Shown here piece by piece: positions 19,243 through 29,195 of a stretch of DNA of 52,032 nucleotides (positions are counted from its first letter, which is position 1; each line of letters begins with the position of its first letter). Origin of the DNA: Streptococcus pseudopneumoniae (GTDB lineage Bacteria > Bacillota > Bacilli > Lactobacillales > Streptococcaceae). The notes beneath the pieces were generated by a model. The model was not told where the DNA came from. It ran no database searches and worked only from the letters and a program-made list of their open reading frames with translations. The position numbers and the translations under genes are program-made. The stretch spans positions 1-52,032 of the forward strand of contig NZ_JUUO01000136.1 of the NCBI RefSeq assembly GCF_001074975.1. The letters run 5' to 3'.

Positions 19243-20181
19243 TTATTCTTTTGAAGAACTGCTTGAGCTTGAATCTCCACCACCAATATATTGGGTAAAG
19301 ATATTTTGGAAGGCTTGGTCCTTAACCTTGATATTGGCTGCTTGCAATTCTTTTCCGATAATGCTTTGAACAAATGATGCGTCGTTTTGTTTTTGAGTTA
19401 AGATAACAGTTTTTAATTTTTCTTTGTAGTCATCAATATTAGATGATTTTTCTGTTTTCTTAGTGAGTTTAACAATATAATATTGGCTGCTGTAGGCTTG
19501 TGTTCCAGTAACTGTAATGACATCAGAAATGCCGTTAACATCCAAGGCAAAAGCTGCTTTCTTAACTTGATCTGGTACTTCTGTTGAAGCAGAATCAAAG
19601 GTAATTTCTCCACCGTTAGCTTTGGTTTTCTCATCAGTTGAGTTATCTTTGGCCAATTGAGCGAAATCTGCGCCACTTGCCTTAGCTTTTTCGAGGACTT
19701 CTTTGGCCTTGTCTTCATTGTCCAAACGGATAATTTGAGCAGTCACATCAGGAGTGTACTCGTCAAAGGCCTTCTTATAAGCATCATCTGTCAATTCAGC
19801 CTCTGCTGCCTTCTTAACTGCCAACTCAACCAATTTACTTGTACGAATTTGAGCTTTACGTGTTTCAAGAGTCATGCCTGCTTGTGACAAAACACGTTGG
19901 TAGTTCTCACCATATTGTTTTTCTTCTTCGGCAATAGTATCGTTGACTTCTTTGTCATCTACTTCCGAACCATATTGTTTCTCAAATACTTTTTGGATGG
20001 TCAAGTTCAACAACACTTGTTGAGCTGAAGGATTGCTCTTCACTTGCTCATAAAACTGATGTTCTGTGATGACATCCCCTTTCATGCTGATAAGGTCTGC
20101 TCCTTCTGAACCTTTCGAACAAGCTGCTAAAGTTGCTACTGATAATAGTGTAATGGCACCTGCCAATAATTTTTTCTTCAT
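19243..20181 (-). CDS. prsA: Foldase lipoprotein PrsA (parvulin peptidyl-prolyl isomerase; PpmA)
   Basis: Surface lipoprotein that helps exported proteins fold. 312 residues; signal peptide with lipobox LAAC, Cys21. The N-terminal chaperone part carries a SurA-like helical region, and residues about 145-240 form a parvulin domain (AKASGADFAQLAKDNSTDEKTKANGG). The C-terminus is Ser-rich (GGGDSSSSSSSKE), probably a flexible tail. AAAGGAG lies 5 nt before the ATG. It follows the O-methyltransferase gene by 66 nt and may have its own promoter there, although I could not settle on one. Confidence 0.93.
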   Translation of the reverse strand: MKKKLLAGAITLLSVATLAACSKGSEGADLISMKGDVITEHQFYEQVKSNPSAQQVLLNLTIQKVFEKQYGSEVDDKEVNDTIAEEEKQYGENYQRVLSQAGMTLETRKAQIRTSKLVELAVKKAAEAELTDDAYKKAFDEYTPDVTAQIIRLDNEDKAKEVLEKAKASGADFAQLAKDNSTDEKTKANGGEITFDSASTEVPDQVKKAAFALDVNGISDVITVTGTQAYSSQYYIVKLTKKTEKSSNIDDYKEKLKTVILTQKQNDASFVQSIIGKELQAANIKVKDQAFQNIFTQYIGGGDSSSSSSSKE

Positions 20182-20247
20182 GTCTACTCCTTTGAGATAA
20201 GTGTTACCCTATCTATTTTACTATATTTTCTTAAATTATTCTGAAAA

Positions 20248-20961
20248 TCATTCGCTGTCAGGCAATTGAACATCTGCTACATTTTTACGAAGCATGAGAA
20301 TACCGTCTCCCAGAGGGACTAATGTTGCGGTGAGTCCTGGATTATCTAAAGTTGCGTCAAACAGTCTTTGAAGGCCTCGATAAATAGTTCGCTGGCCACG
20401 ACGGACTTCCATAATATCCTTGGCAACATCACCACCTTGGAAAATGTCATCCAAAACAACCACACCTCCAACTTCCAAATGTTTGAGGATTTCTGGCAGA
20501 AAGACGATGTATTTAGACTTGGCTGAATCCATAAAGACGAAATCATAGGACTCTGTCAGTGTAGATAAGACATTTACCGCATCTCCTTCTAAAAGCGTGA
20601 TTTGCTTGCGACTGTCAAACTGAACAAAATTTTCCTTGGCAAAACCAATCATTTCTGGATTGCGGTCAATGGTTGTAATCTTGGCATTTGGTGCATGTTC
20701 CGCCATTAAAAGAGCTGAAAAACCGATAGCCGTCCCAATTTCCAGAATGTTTTTAGGTTGTATGGTTTCCATAAGAAAACGGAAGTAAGCAACCGTTTCA
20801 TGAGGAATAATGGGAATATTTTCCTTGCGGGCAAAATCTTCCAATTCTTTCAAAGAACCTGTGACTTGCTTTTGACGCTGGCGCATCAAGTCTACAATTT
20901 CTTCCTTAACAACAGGACGACGCATATTATGGTTAGCATTTTTACTATACGATTCAACCAT
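20248..20961 (-). CDS. SAM-dependent O-methyltransferase (class I, COMT-like)
   Basis: 237-residue enzyme of the Methyltransf_3 family, which methylates catechol-like hydroxyls using SAM and a divalent metal. SAM-binding motif ILEIGTAIGFSALLMA, then FVFMDSAKSKY and VVVLDDIFQGG supply the acidic metal ligands. I start it at the ATG at 20961, one base after the pepF stop; an upstream in-frame ATG lies inside pepF. Ribosome site is poor, so translation probably depends on coupling with pepF. Natural substrate unknown. Confidence 0.88.
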   Translation of the reverse strand: MVESYSKNANHNMRRPVVKEEIVDLMRQRQKQVTGSLKELEDFARKENIPIIPHETVAYFRFLMETIQPKNILEIGTAIGFSALLMAEHAPNAKITTIDRNPEMIGFAKENFVQFDSRKQITLLEGDAVNVLSTLTESYDFVFMDSAKSKYIVFLPEILKHLEVGGVVVLDDIFQGGDVAKDIMEVRRGQRTIYRGLQRLFDATLDNPGLTATLVPLGDGILMLRKNVADVQLPDSE

Positions 20962-20962
20962 C

Positions 20963-22765
20963 TTATGCCAATCCCAATTTTTCAACAAGGGCTTCAAACT
21001 CATTTAAACGGCGTTCAAAGACTGCAAAGGCATCGTTGAGGTAGTCTTCCTTCTCCATATCAACACCAGCTTTTCTCATGACATTAAGTGGGTAGTCAGA
21101 CTTACCAGCCTTGAGATAATCAATATAACGGTCACGGTCTTCCTGACTACCATGAACAATTTTTTCAGCCAAAGCTGAGGCTGCTGCAAAACCTGTTGAA
21201 TATTGGTATACATAGTAGTTATAGTAGAAGTGTGGAATACGTGCCCACTCGTATTGGATTTCAGGATTATCTTCCTTGCTCAAACCATAATACTCTTGGT
21301 TCAAGTCTGCATAGAGTTTATTTAGGAAATCACTTGTCAAGACTTCCCCATTTTGATCCGCTTGGTGGATGGCGTGTTCAAACTCAGCAAATTGAGTTTG
21401 TCGGAAAACTGTTCCACGGAAACCGTCCAAGAAGTTATTAAGAATAGCAAAGCGCGTTGCGTCGTCTTCCACTTCTTCCAACAATTTCTCCGTCAAGATA
21501 TTCTCATTGGTAGTTGAGGCAATCTCAGCCAAGAAGATAGAATAATCTCCGTAAACATAAGGCTGCGTTTCACGAGTATAGCTTGAATGCATACTGTGAC
21601 CTGTTTCATGAACAAGAGTAAAGAGATTGTCTAGATTGTCCTGCCAGTTAAGAAGCATAAAGGCATTGGTATCGTAAGAACCACCAGAGTAGGCCCCTGA
21701 ACGCTTGCCTTGATTTTCGTAAACATCAATCCAACGCTCACTGAAGGCACGTTTAACACGGCTCAAGTAATCCTCACCCAAGACTGCCAAGGCATCTTCT
21801 GCCTTTTTCAAGGCTTCTTGGTAAGTAAAACTGTATTCAACAGATGAAAGTGGTGTGTAGACATCGTACATCTTGAGGTCTGAAATCCCCAAGATTTTTG
21901 AACGAAGCTCAAGGTAACGATGCAAGAGTGGCAAGTGCTTGCGAACTGCTGCTACCAAATTGTCATAAACACTCTCTGGAACAAAATTTGCCGCTAGGGC
22001 TGCATGACGAGCACTCTTGTAGTTGCGAACTTTTGCTCGGTAGTTTTGAACCTTAACATTTGTTTGCAAGGTTTTGGCATAGGTATGTTGGAATTGTTCA
22101 TAAGTCGCATAAAGGGCTTGATAGGCACCACGGCGTACCTCACGATTTTTAGACTCCATCAAGCGCATATAAACGCCATGTGATAATTGTACTTCATTAC
22201 CATCTTCATCTTTAACAAATGGAAAGACGATATCTGCATTATCTAAAATCGCAAAGGTTTCACTTGCCGAACCAAAGATTTCTCCAGCTCCAGCTAATAA
22301 TTCTTCTTCACGTTGTGAAAGAACGTGATCCTTGCCTTGCAAAAGCTTATCAAAATAGTGTTGATAAACCTGCAATTTTGGTTGAGCCTCTAAAAAGTCA
22401 GCATACTGCTTTTCACTAATTTCCATAAATTCAGGTTCATAGAATGAAAAGGCTTGGTCTAGCTGGCTGTAGAGTGTCATGGCCTTAGCATAGTACTCTT
22501 GGTACTTGGCTTCACGTGTGTCTTGGTCATTCTTCATATGTGCATAAACGTAAAGCTTCTCCATTTGGCGTTCCATCTCAAGAGAAAATTCAGTGATTTC
22601 TAGTAGGTTATCCGCACTATCCAAGAGATGGCCTTCATACTGGGCTACTGTCTCCAATTGTTCTGTTAAATCTTTTAAGGCTTCTTCCCAAGCCTGATCA
22701 GTTGGGTAGATCGTTGATAGATCCCATGTATCTTTTTCATTTATTTCATTTCTTTGTAATACCAT
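20963..22765 (-). CDS. pepF: Oligoendopeptidase F (M3B zinc metallopeptidase)
   Basis: Cytoplasmic peptidase cutting medium-sized oligopeptides. 600 residues, normal length. Zinc site HETGH at residues 386-390, third ligand probably Glu414 in [15 protein letters not shown] lies about 6 nt before the ATG. It starts 18 nt after the coiA stop with no terminator, so competence-induced transcription from the coiA com-box should run into pepF and the O-methyltransferase gene. It could also have a separate promoter inside coiA. Confidence 0.95.
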   Translation of the reverse strand: MVLQRNEINEKDTWDLSTIYPTDQAWEEALKDLTEQLETVAQYEGHLLDSADNLLEITEFSLEMERQMEKLYVYAHMKNDQDTREAKYQEYYAKAMTLYSQLDQAFSFYEPEFMEISEKQYADFLEAQPKLQVYQHYFDKLLQGKDHVLSQREEELLAGAGEIFGSASETFAILDNADIVFPFVKDEDGNEVQLSHGVYMRLMESKNREVRRGAYQALYATYEQFQHTYAKTLQTNVKVQNYRAKVRNYKSARHAALAANFVPESVYDNLVAAVRKHLPLLHRYLELRSKILGISDLKMYDVYTPLSSVEYSFTYQEALKKAEDALAVLGEDYLSRVKRAFSERWIDVYENQGKRSGAYSGGSYDTNAFMLLNWQDNLDNLFTLVHETGHSMHSSYTRETQPYVYGDYSIFLAEIASTTNENILTEKLLEEVEDDATRFAILNNFLDGFRGTVFRQTQFAEFEHAIHQADQNGEVLTSDFLNKLYADLNQEYYGLSKEDNPEIQYEWARIPHFYYNYYVYQYSTGFAAASALAEKIVHGSQEDRDRYIDYLKAGKSDYPLNVMRKAGVDMEKEDYLNDAFAVFERRLNEFEALVEKLGLA

Positions 22766-22783
22766 TAGATTCCTCCATCCTTT

Positions 22784-23737
22784 CTATTCTACCATATTTT
22801 TCAAGAAATATTGCTGATAAAAGGCTGGTGGGTAAAGCTTTTGCCAATCATTTTGAGGATTTTCTTGATAATAGGTGTAAAAGTGCTGATAATAGCTATT
22901 CAAGTCTTGTTCAATCTGGAAAAATTTGCCCACTAGTGGTCTAATTTGAGGATACCATGCTTTTAGCTCATAAGTCAGGATATTCTCTCCCTTTTGATAG
23001 GCTTCTGCTTGTTCTTTCATCCAAAAAGGATTTTGATAATACAATTGTTGCCGGATATAGCGACAGATGTCCTTATCCTCAGAAACTGTAAAATGAGATA
23101 TTTTTTGTTTCTTATAGGGAAGACGTAATATCTCCAGTAGACTATCTTGATCATAGGGAAATTCCTTAATCTGATAATGGAGTTTACCTCGGAGATCATG
23201 GTGGATGAGATATTTCAGCCTTAAAACCTGTTTTTTCTTGTCTACTTCCCAAACATAAAAGCCCATATTTTGACTGAAATAAAGAAAACCTTGTTGCAGA
23301 CGAGTCAAACGATCCTTGAGCCAAAGTTTTTCTCCCAGCAACCACAGTACTTGGTAACCCTGACTACGATAGCCCTCACTACGCTCTTTAAGAATTTTTT
23401 GAGGCAAGGGACTACACTGAACTTCTAGAGCTAGATTGCCATTTACAAATACATCTGCAATCTGTTTAAGCTCTGGAAGCGGGTATTCTAATTGCACCTC
23501 AGCCTCTGTTTTCAACCAGTGATAGAGGACTTCCTTATTGGACAGGTGTTCTGGGCTTTCATTTTCAGAGGAATAATCACAGTCTTTTAAAGATTTATGT
23601 GCAAAATGGGTCCGGACACTTGGTCCTTGACGCAAACGGAGCTGACCTCCACAAGCTGGACAGGTGTATTCTTCCTTCTCAAGCTTATCCTCTAACACAT
23701 TTACCAGCTGCCCCCTAGCATCTCTAGCAACAAACAT
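22784..23737 (-). CDS. coiA: Competence protein CoiA
   Basis: Late competence protein needed for recombination of incoming DNA during transformation. 317 residues. The N-terminus has a zinc-ribbon-like CPACGGQL (Cys25, Cys28) and HFAHKS; the middle has a nuclease-like core with ADVFVNGNLALEVQCSPL, matching a PD-(D/E)XK pattern (Asp followed by ExQ). The C-terminal half is rich in Tyr, Phe and Gln with no clear motif. Strong GGAGG 5 nt before the ATG. A com-box TACGAATA lies 23-30 nt upstream, so expression should depend on ComX. Confidence 0.95.
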   Translation of the reverse strand: MFVARDARGQLVNVLEDKLEKEEYTCPACGGQLRLRQGPSVRTHFAHKSLKDCDYSSENESPEHLSNKEVLYHWLKTEAEVQLEYPLPELKQIADVFVNGNLALEVQCSPLPQKILKERSEGYRSQGYQVLWLLGEKLWLKDRLTRLQQGFLYFSQNMGFYVWEVDKKKQVLRLKYLIHHDLRGKLHYQIKEFPYDQDSLLEILRLPYKKQKISHFTVSEDKDICRYIRQQLYYQNPFWMKEQAEAYQKGENILTYELKAWYPQIRPLVGKFFQIEQDLNSYYQHFYTYYQENPQNDWQKLYPPAFYQQYFLKNMVE

Positions 23738-23759
23738 GATTTCCCTCCTTTTTCTATAT

Positions 23760-23767
23760 TATTCGTA
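23760..23767 (-). promoter_or_regulatory. com-box (ComX/sigma X promoter) of coiA
   Basis: Exact TACGAATA on the minus strand, preceded by a run of eight Ts as expected for the ComX -25 T-rich element. The start codon of coiA follows 22 nt later. Confidence 0.92.
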
Positions 23768-23775
23768 AAAAAAAG

Positions 23776-23803
23776 AAAAAAGGTCAGGAAATTCCCCAAC
23801 CTT
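23776..23803 (-). terminator. tehB terminator
   Basis: AAGGT (23780-23784) pairs with ACCTT (23799-23803) with extended G-U-containing stem inside, followed by a T-run on the minus strand. It lies just upstream of the coiA com-box. Confidence 0.65.
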
Positions 23804-23812
23804 CATACATAT

Positions 23813-24673
23813 TTACTTGATTTTCTTAGCTAGCATGGTCGCAAAGCGTAGTTGAATACGATTGCCATTCTCATCGCGACGGTGAAGATGGCCTGGATTT
23901 TCATTGTACTTAACCATTTCCCAGTCCTTGTAGTATTCAGCCAATTCCCCTTCTTTAAAGGTAAATGGGAAGTTAACCGAGCAAGGATAATCCTTCGTGT
24001 CCATGGCACAGACGATAAGATTGTAGCCACCAACAGTAGTTTTCTCCTGCATATTTTTGATAATTTCAGGAATGCGGTCTGCTTGCAAAAACATCAAAAC
24101 AACTGTCGATACGATGAAATCATATTCTTGCCCAATGCTGGCTGAATTGATATCGTAAAGACCAACAGGCATATCCAAATCTTCCTGCTCAACAATGCTT
24201 TGCAAGATTTCAAGGGACAGTTCATTTTGATCCACAGCTGTCACATCAAAACCTTGCTGGGCTAGAAAGAGAGAGTTACGGCCTTGACCACAGCCCAAAT
24301 CCAAGGCTTTCCCTGGTTTTACTGTCTGCATAGCCTCTAGGACCTCTGAATGAACCGGATTGGTATTGTATTTCTTAGGGAAATAATCCTCAGGTTTACA
24401 ATAAAATTCCAAATACCATTCTACATCGTCTGTTACAGCCTCCACTCGGTGCCAAGCTTGTGGTTGTGCCATTGGATTGTCAGCCCCCGCTTCAAAGAGG
24501 TGCTCAGCTAAAACCTCACCATCTCCTGTCAATTCAATAAACTTGAGAGCTCCCTTCAAGACAGTAATTTTCCCCCAAGTCCCAACCTTGGTATTGTGTT
24601 TCTGCTGAACCGCCTCTGGCATGGTTTCTTTATTCCACAAGGGCATCCGTTTATAGGCAACTAATTTTTCCAT
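23813..24673 (-). CDS. tehB: SAM-dependent methyltransferase TehB
   Basis: Tellurite-resistance-type methyltransferase, 286 residues. The N-terminal third ([21 protein letters not shown], cupin-like DUF1971 region) binds the front of a class I methyltransferase with SAM motif [16 protein letters not shown] and VTAVDQN. Start at the ATG at 24673 (MEKLVAYKR), 7 nt after AGAGGA; the ATG two codons earlier is too close to that site. It follows smpB by 15 nt and is the last gene of the rnr-smpB-tehB unit. Whether it protects against tellurite or other chalcogens here is not shown by sequence. Confidence 0.9.
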   Translation of the reverse strand: MEKLVAYKRMPLWNKETMPEAVQQKHNTKVGTWGKITVLKGALKFIELTGDGEVLAEHLFEAGADNPMAQPQAWHRVEAVTDDVEWYLEFYCKPEDYFPKKYNTNPVHSEVLEAMQTVKPGKALDLGCGQGRNSLFLAQQGFDVTAVDQNELSLEILQSIVEQEDLDMPVGLYDINSASIGQEYDFIVSTVVLMFLQADRIPEIIKNMQEKTTVGGYNLIVCAMDTKDYPCSVNFPFTFKEGELAEYYKDWEMVKYNENPGHLHRRDENGNRIQLRFATMLAKKIK

Positions 24674-24688
24674 CTTCATTTCCTCTTT

Positions 24689-25156
24689 TTATCGCTGATT
24701 AACAGCTTTCATCACGCGCGCAATATCGCGATTCTGCTCACGACGTTTGATTGACTCCCGTTTATCATAGTCATGCTTACCTTTAGCTAGGCCTAAAAGG
24801 AGCTTGGCATAGCCATCTTTGATATAGACTTTTAGGGGAACCAGTGTCATTCCTGTTCCTTTGGTCTCTTGTTCTAATTTTTGGATTTGTTTCTTATGGA
24901 GCAGGAGTTTACGACGACGCTCTGGTTCTTGGTTCCAGATATTGCCCTCTTCGTAAGGAGCGATATGAACATTGCTCAGCCAGACTTCTCCATTTTTTAC
25001 TTGGGCAAATCCATCCTTGAGATTGATTCGAGCTGCTCGTACACTCTTGATTTCAGTTCCTGTCAGGACCATCCCTGCCTCTAGCGTATCTACGATTGTA
25101 TAGTCGTGGCGCGCCTTTTTATTTTGTGCGACGACCTTTCCCTCGCCCTTTGCCAT
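24689..25156 (-). CDS. smpB: SsrA-binding protein SmpB
   Basis: Binds tmRNA and takes it to stalled ribosomes (trans-translation). 155 residues, with the oligonucleotide-binding barrel ([21 protein letters not shown]; here [19 protein letters not shown]) and the basic C-terminal tail ([19 protein letters not shown]) that enters the mRNA channel. AAAGGAG lies 6 nt before the ATG. Its first 38 bases overlap the end of rnr in another frame, so the two are translationally linked. No tmRNA gene lies in this window. Confidence 0.96.
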
Positions 25157-27473
25157 GCTTGGCTCCTTTCTTAGCTACTTCCTTGTAAAAAGGTTTCTTA
25201 CCCTTTTTCTTCTTGTCTTTTTGTGAATGCTTGCGCTTATCATTTGAGCGACCTGATTTTCTCTTGTCTTCCTTCTTATCCGAACGACGATTTGAACCAC
25301 ACCCTCTGCTACTACGACTAGACTGTTTCAAGCCTTTTTCAATCACATCAAACTCACTAGGTACGAATGAAAAATCAATCTCTCCAGTCATTTTATCCGC
25401 TCTTTCAACACGGATACGGATCTGCTGACCCACTCGGAAAGTGATACCTGATTTCTCCCCACGAAGAGTCAAATCCCGTTCATTGAAATGATAAAATTCA
25501 GGTAGATTAGTGATGTGAATCAAGCCCTCAACTGTATTCGGCAATTCAACAAAGAGACCGAATTTAACGATGCTAGACACAACCGCATCATACTCCTCGC
25601 CCACGTATTCTTCCATGTACTCAGCCTTTTTCATGGCTTCGACTTCACGCTCAGCTTCAATGGCACGACGTTCACGGTTGGAAGACTGGGTCGCAATCTC
25701 TGGAATCACTTGCTCAAAATGCTCTGCTATTTCCTTAGAACGGCCATAATCACGAATCATACGGTGAACAAGGAGGTCTGGATAACGACGAATCGGACTG
25801 GTAAAGTGAGTGTAATAGTCAGCAGCAAGGCCATAGTGGCCGTGATTGTGCTCCGAATAGCGAGCCTGCTGCATGGAGCGCAGAAGCATCATGGACAATA
25901 CATCTGCATAAGGTTCTCCCTCAACAGTACGCATGATGTCTTGGAGGGCATCCTGGCTAATCTCACTGGCAGTCCCGTAAATTCGCAATCCAAAACTTGA
26001 AGCATAATCAATAAACTTCTGAACCTTTTCAGCCTTAGGGTCCTCATGGATACGATAAATGAAAGGCAAATCCAGCTTGCTGAAATGCTCGGCAACTGTT
26101 TCGTTGGCCATCAGCATAAAGGACTCAATCATGCGCTCGGCAACACCACGCTGACGAAGAACGATATCAACAGGCTTACCTTGCTTATCCACTAAAATCT
26201 TGGCTTCATTGGTATCGAAATTGAGGGCTCCACGTTTCACACGCATGTTTTCTAGAGTTTCATGGAGCTTAGCCATAAGTTCAATACTTGGAACAATTTT
26301 CTGATATTCTTGTCTCTTTTCCTTGTCTCCAGCTAGGATATCATTGACATCACTATAGGTCATACGGAAGCTTGTCTTGATAACCGTTTGTGTGATGGTG
26401 TAGTTGACTACACGACCATGTTCATCAATTTCCATAATGGCAGACTGAGTCAGGCGGTCAACTTGAGGATTGAGGGAGCAGATTCCATTTGACAGTCGTT
26501 CTGGAAGCATTGGAACCACACGGTCTGTCACATAGACAGAAGTTGCGCGGTTAAGGGCTTCCTTGTCAAGGGCGGAACCCTCGGTCACATAGTAGGAAAC
26601 ATCTGCTATGTGAACTCCAAGTTCCAGATTTCCATTTTTCAAGGCCTTGATATGCACCACATCGTCCAAGTCCTTGGCATCCGCACCGTCAATGGTAAAA
26701 GTAATCTCATTTCGCAAATCAATGCGGTCTTTCATATCTTTTTCAGATGGAGCATCTGGCACTGTTTCAGCTTCCTTAAGAACAGCCTCTGGAAATTCAG
26801 AGACAATATCCATAGACTCCAAAACTTCCAAAACATCAATCCCAGCATCTGTCGAATGACCAACTACATCAAGCACCGAAGCTACAAAAAAATCATGTTT
26901 TCTACTTGGATACTTGTCGATAAAGACCTTAAGCACTTCAGTTCCTTCAAGTTTAAGAGCTGGTTTTTTTACATAAATCGGTTGGCTAATTTTCTGATTT
27001 TTTGAACGGATGTAGCCAGCATACTTGGGCTTTTCCTGATCCAGAACGATTTGACCGACTACGGTTGTCAAACTGTGCTCTAGGATATCGATAATTTTAG
27101 CTTCGGCTGCTGTTCCCTTGTTGCGGTCAGCAACTTTCTTGATGACCACCTCAACGGTATCACCATCAATAGCGTAGTTAACATCGTTTTTTCCTACAAA
27201 AAGGTCGTCCTCTTCCCCTTCCAGACTGACAAAACCAAAGCCATTTTTATGAGCATGAAAAATCCCCTTGAGAGTAATCTCATGTTTTTTCTTGACTTCC
27301 AAGGTCAGACTACCATCTTCTTCAAAGCGTATCTGGTGCTTTCTTTCCATTAAGGACAAGGTTTTAATCAACTCACGAAAATCCTTGGAACCGTCTTTTC
27401 CCAAAGCCTGAGCCAAATCATTGACAGTCACCTTTCCCTTGTCTTGCAAATATTCTTTTATTCTATCTTTCAT
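25119..27473 (-). CDS. rnr: Ribonuclease R
   Basis: 3'-5' exoribonuclease that degrades structured RNA and works with tmRNA/SmpB. 784 residues: N-terminal winged helix, two cold-shock/OB domains ([16 protein letters not shown]), RNB catalytic domain with the Asp cluster ([15 protein letters not shown]), S1 domain ([19 protein letters not shown]) and a basic tail of about 60 residues rich in Lys, Arg and Gly. The tail end overlaps smpB. Own ribosome site is weak (AGAAAG). A terminator lies upstream, after secG. Confidence 0.96.
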
Positions 27474-27536
27474 ATTTTCTTTCTAGATTTTTAATTTTCT
27501 TTTACTGTAAAACCTTCTCAAACATCATTTAAAAAT

Positions 27537-27563
27537 AAAAAGAGGCAAAGACCTAGTCCTGCC
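27537..27563 (-). terminator. Terminator after secG
   Basis: Interrupted hairpin (GGCA/TGCC outside, GAC/GTC inside, forward 27544-27563) followed on the minus strand by a T-run. It separates the ybeY-to-secG operon from rnr. Confidence 0.6.
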
Positions 27564-27573
27564 CATTATTTTC

Positions 27574-27807
27574 TTATCTACTTGATAATACCGTCAATGC
27601 TAAGGCAATGGCTAGCCAGAAAAAGACTAAAATCCCTGTCAAACGCTGCATTACAGCTTCAAAACCGCGTGCTTTACTACGTTCAAACAAATCACCTGAG
27701 CTGGCATCAAATACATTGCTGGATTGGTTTTTGGTTGGTTGCATGAAAATCGCAATCACAATCACAACAGATAATACTAATAAAATGGTTAATAATAGGT
27801 TATACAT
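27574..27807 (-). CDS. secG: Preprotein translocase subunit SecG
   Basis: Small accessory subunit of the SecYEG channel. 77 residues with two hydrophobic helices (LLLTILLVLSVVIVIAIFM and LTGILVFFWLAIALALTVL) separated by a cytoplasmic loop (FDASSGDLFERSKARGFE), the usual SecG layout. AAGGAG lies about 6 nt before the ATG. It follows rpmG by 39 nt, and a promoter inside the end of rpmG may add transcription. Confidence 0.9.
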   Translation of the reverse strand: MYNLLLTILLVLSVVIVIAIFMQPTKNQSSNVFDASSGDLFERSKARGFEAVMQRLTGILVFFWLAIALALTVLSSR

Positions 27808-27831
27808 ATCAAACTCCTTAAAATCCCTATT

Positions 27832-27860
27832 ATTTTACCATAAAATCTACTTAGATTCAA
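27832..27860 (-). promoter_or_regulatory. Probable internal promoter for secG
   Basis: Minus strand TTGAAT (27855-27860), 17-nt spacer, TGgTAAAAT with the hexamer at 27832-27837. The -35 lies inside the last codons of rpmG. Confidence 0.55.
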
Positions 27861-27996
27861 GATGTAGAGTTACTTTTCTTTCCTTGGGACAATACTTTAA
27901 AACCTCAATCTTGTCTGGATGGGTTTTGGAGTTTTTACTGGTTAGGTAATTGATACTGCCACAAGAGGAGCATTTGAGATTAATTTTTACTCGCAC
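27847..27996 (-). CDS. rpmG: 50S ribosomal protein L33
   Basis: 49-residue ribosomal protein starting [17 protein letters not shown] and ending TLHLESK. The start codon is GTG (27996-27994), preceded by AAAGGA; it overlaps the pmrA TAG by one base (TAGTG), so translation is coupled. The zinc-ribbon is incomplete: Cys9 and Cys12 are present but the second pair has only Cys36 (CPKE in place of CPxC). Streptococci carry several rpmG copies, and this is probably a partly zinc-independent type. Confidence 0.88.
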
Positions 27997-29195
27997 TAGA
28001 TTTCCTTTACTTTTAATAATGTTCGAAATTGAAGCAGGTTAAAGAGACAACTAAAGGCAACACAAAGACTTGTCGCATAAAATACTGCGTGGTAGCCAAA
28101 TTGACCTGCTACTGCAGAACCTGCCATAGGACCAACGACACCTCCCAGATAAAAGAATACCTGATTGAAGGCAAAGACCCTCGAAATACCAGCTTTGGGC
28201 GTTATCTTGCTGAGAAGAGCATTAACTCCAGGAATCAAGGCACCGGTTCCCAAACCAAAGAGAAAACGATAGAGCCCTAGTTGAAGGGGGCTAGAGGCAT
28301 TAGCACAGAGGAGATAGATGATGACTGAATAAAACTGGGCTACAACCAAGAGACGATGATTACCCACCTTGTCACCTAGTTTTCCCATGACTCCTGCACT
28401 CATCATACTGGAAAAGCCCATACTAGATACAATCAAACCAGATACAAAGAGAAGATTCTCTGTCTGGCCTAAGTCGCGCACATACAGAGCTAAGATAGGG
28501 CCGATCGATTGGGCTGAAAATTGTATGACAAAACTAGTCAGAAAGAGGTTGACCAAGATATAGGGATATTTAACTGATGTAAATAATTCCTTTGTTGGAA
28601 TGGCCTTTTCTTTTGCTACTGGTTGAAAATCTTCCTTGATAAAGCAAATAGTCAAAACAGCGGCTAAGAACAGAAAACTACCAACCAGTAAGAAAACAGT
28701 ACGAATGCCAAATAATTCTGCAATAAAGCCACCGATAAAGGGACCAGTTAGAGTGCCTGCAACTACGCCAGTAGACAAAGTCCCGAGAGCGGAGCCTGAT
28801 TTCTCCTTGGGAACCTGACTGGCTATCAAGGCTGTGGCGTTAGGAACAAAACCCGCAAATACACCATTTAATAAACGAAGAAAGATTAACCAATAAATAT
28901 TTGGGACAAAAGCCAAACCTCCCATAGTAATGGTCATGGCCATGCCGGCCCGAATCATCATGGGTTTTCGACCGTATTTGTCAGCAAGGATGCCCCAGAT
29001 AGGAGAGAATAGAGCGGCGGAAATGGCAGAGACAGAAATAGCTAAACCTGCATAAAAAGCAGCTTGATCACTCCCTACACCTAAATTTTCCACAAAGATG
29101 GGCATAAAAGGCACAACCAAGGAAATACTGGCTCCTGTCAGAAAATTACCAAACCAAGCAATGCGCAGATTATCTTTCCAGTTAATCTCTGTCAT
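27996..29195 (-). CDS. pmrA: Multidrug efflux MFS transporter PmrA
   Basis: 399-residue major facilitator protein, about 12 helices, similar to NorA/TetA-type drug:H+ antiporters. MFS motif A is seen as [17 protein letters not shown] between helices 2 and 3, and the antiporter motif C as GPFIGG near helix 5. The pneumococcal homologue exports fluoroquinolones and dyes. Start at the ATG at 29195 (MTEINWKDN), 8 nt after GGAGG; an upstream start would overlap coaE further. It overlaps the coaE stop by 14 nt, and its stop overlaps rpmG. Confidence 0.92.

Noticed and set aside
25515..26000. 161-aa open frame antisense to rnr
   Set aside because: Lies wholly in the catalytic region of RNase R; no start signals and no recognisable domain.
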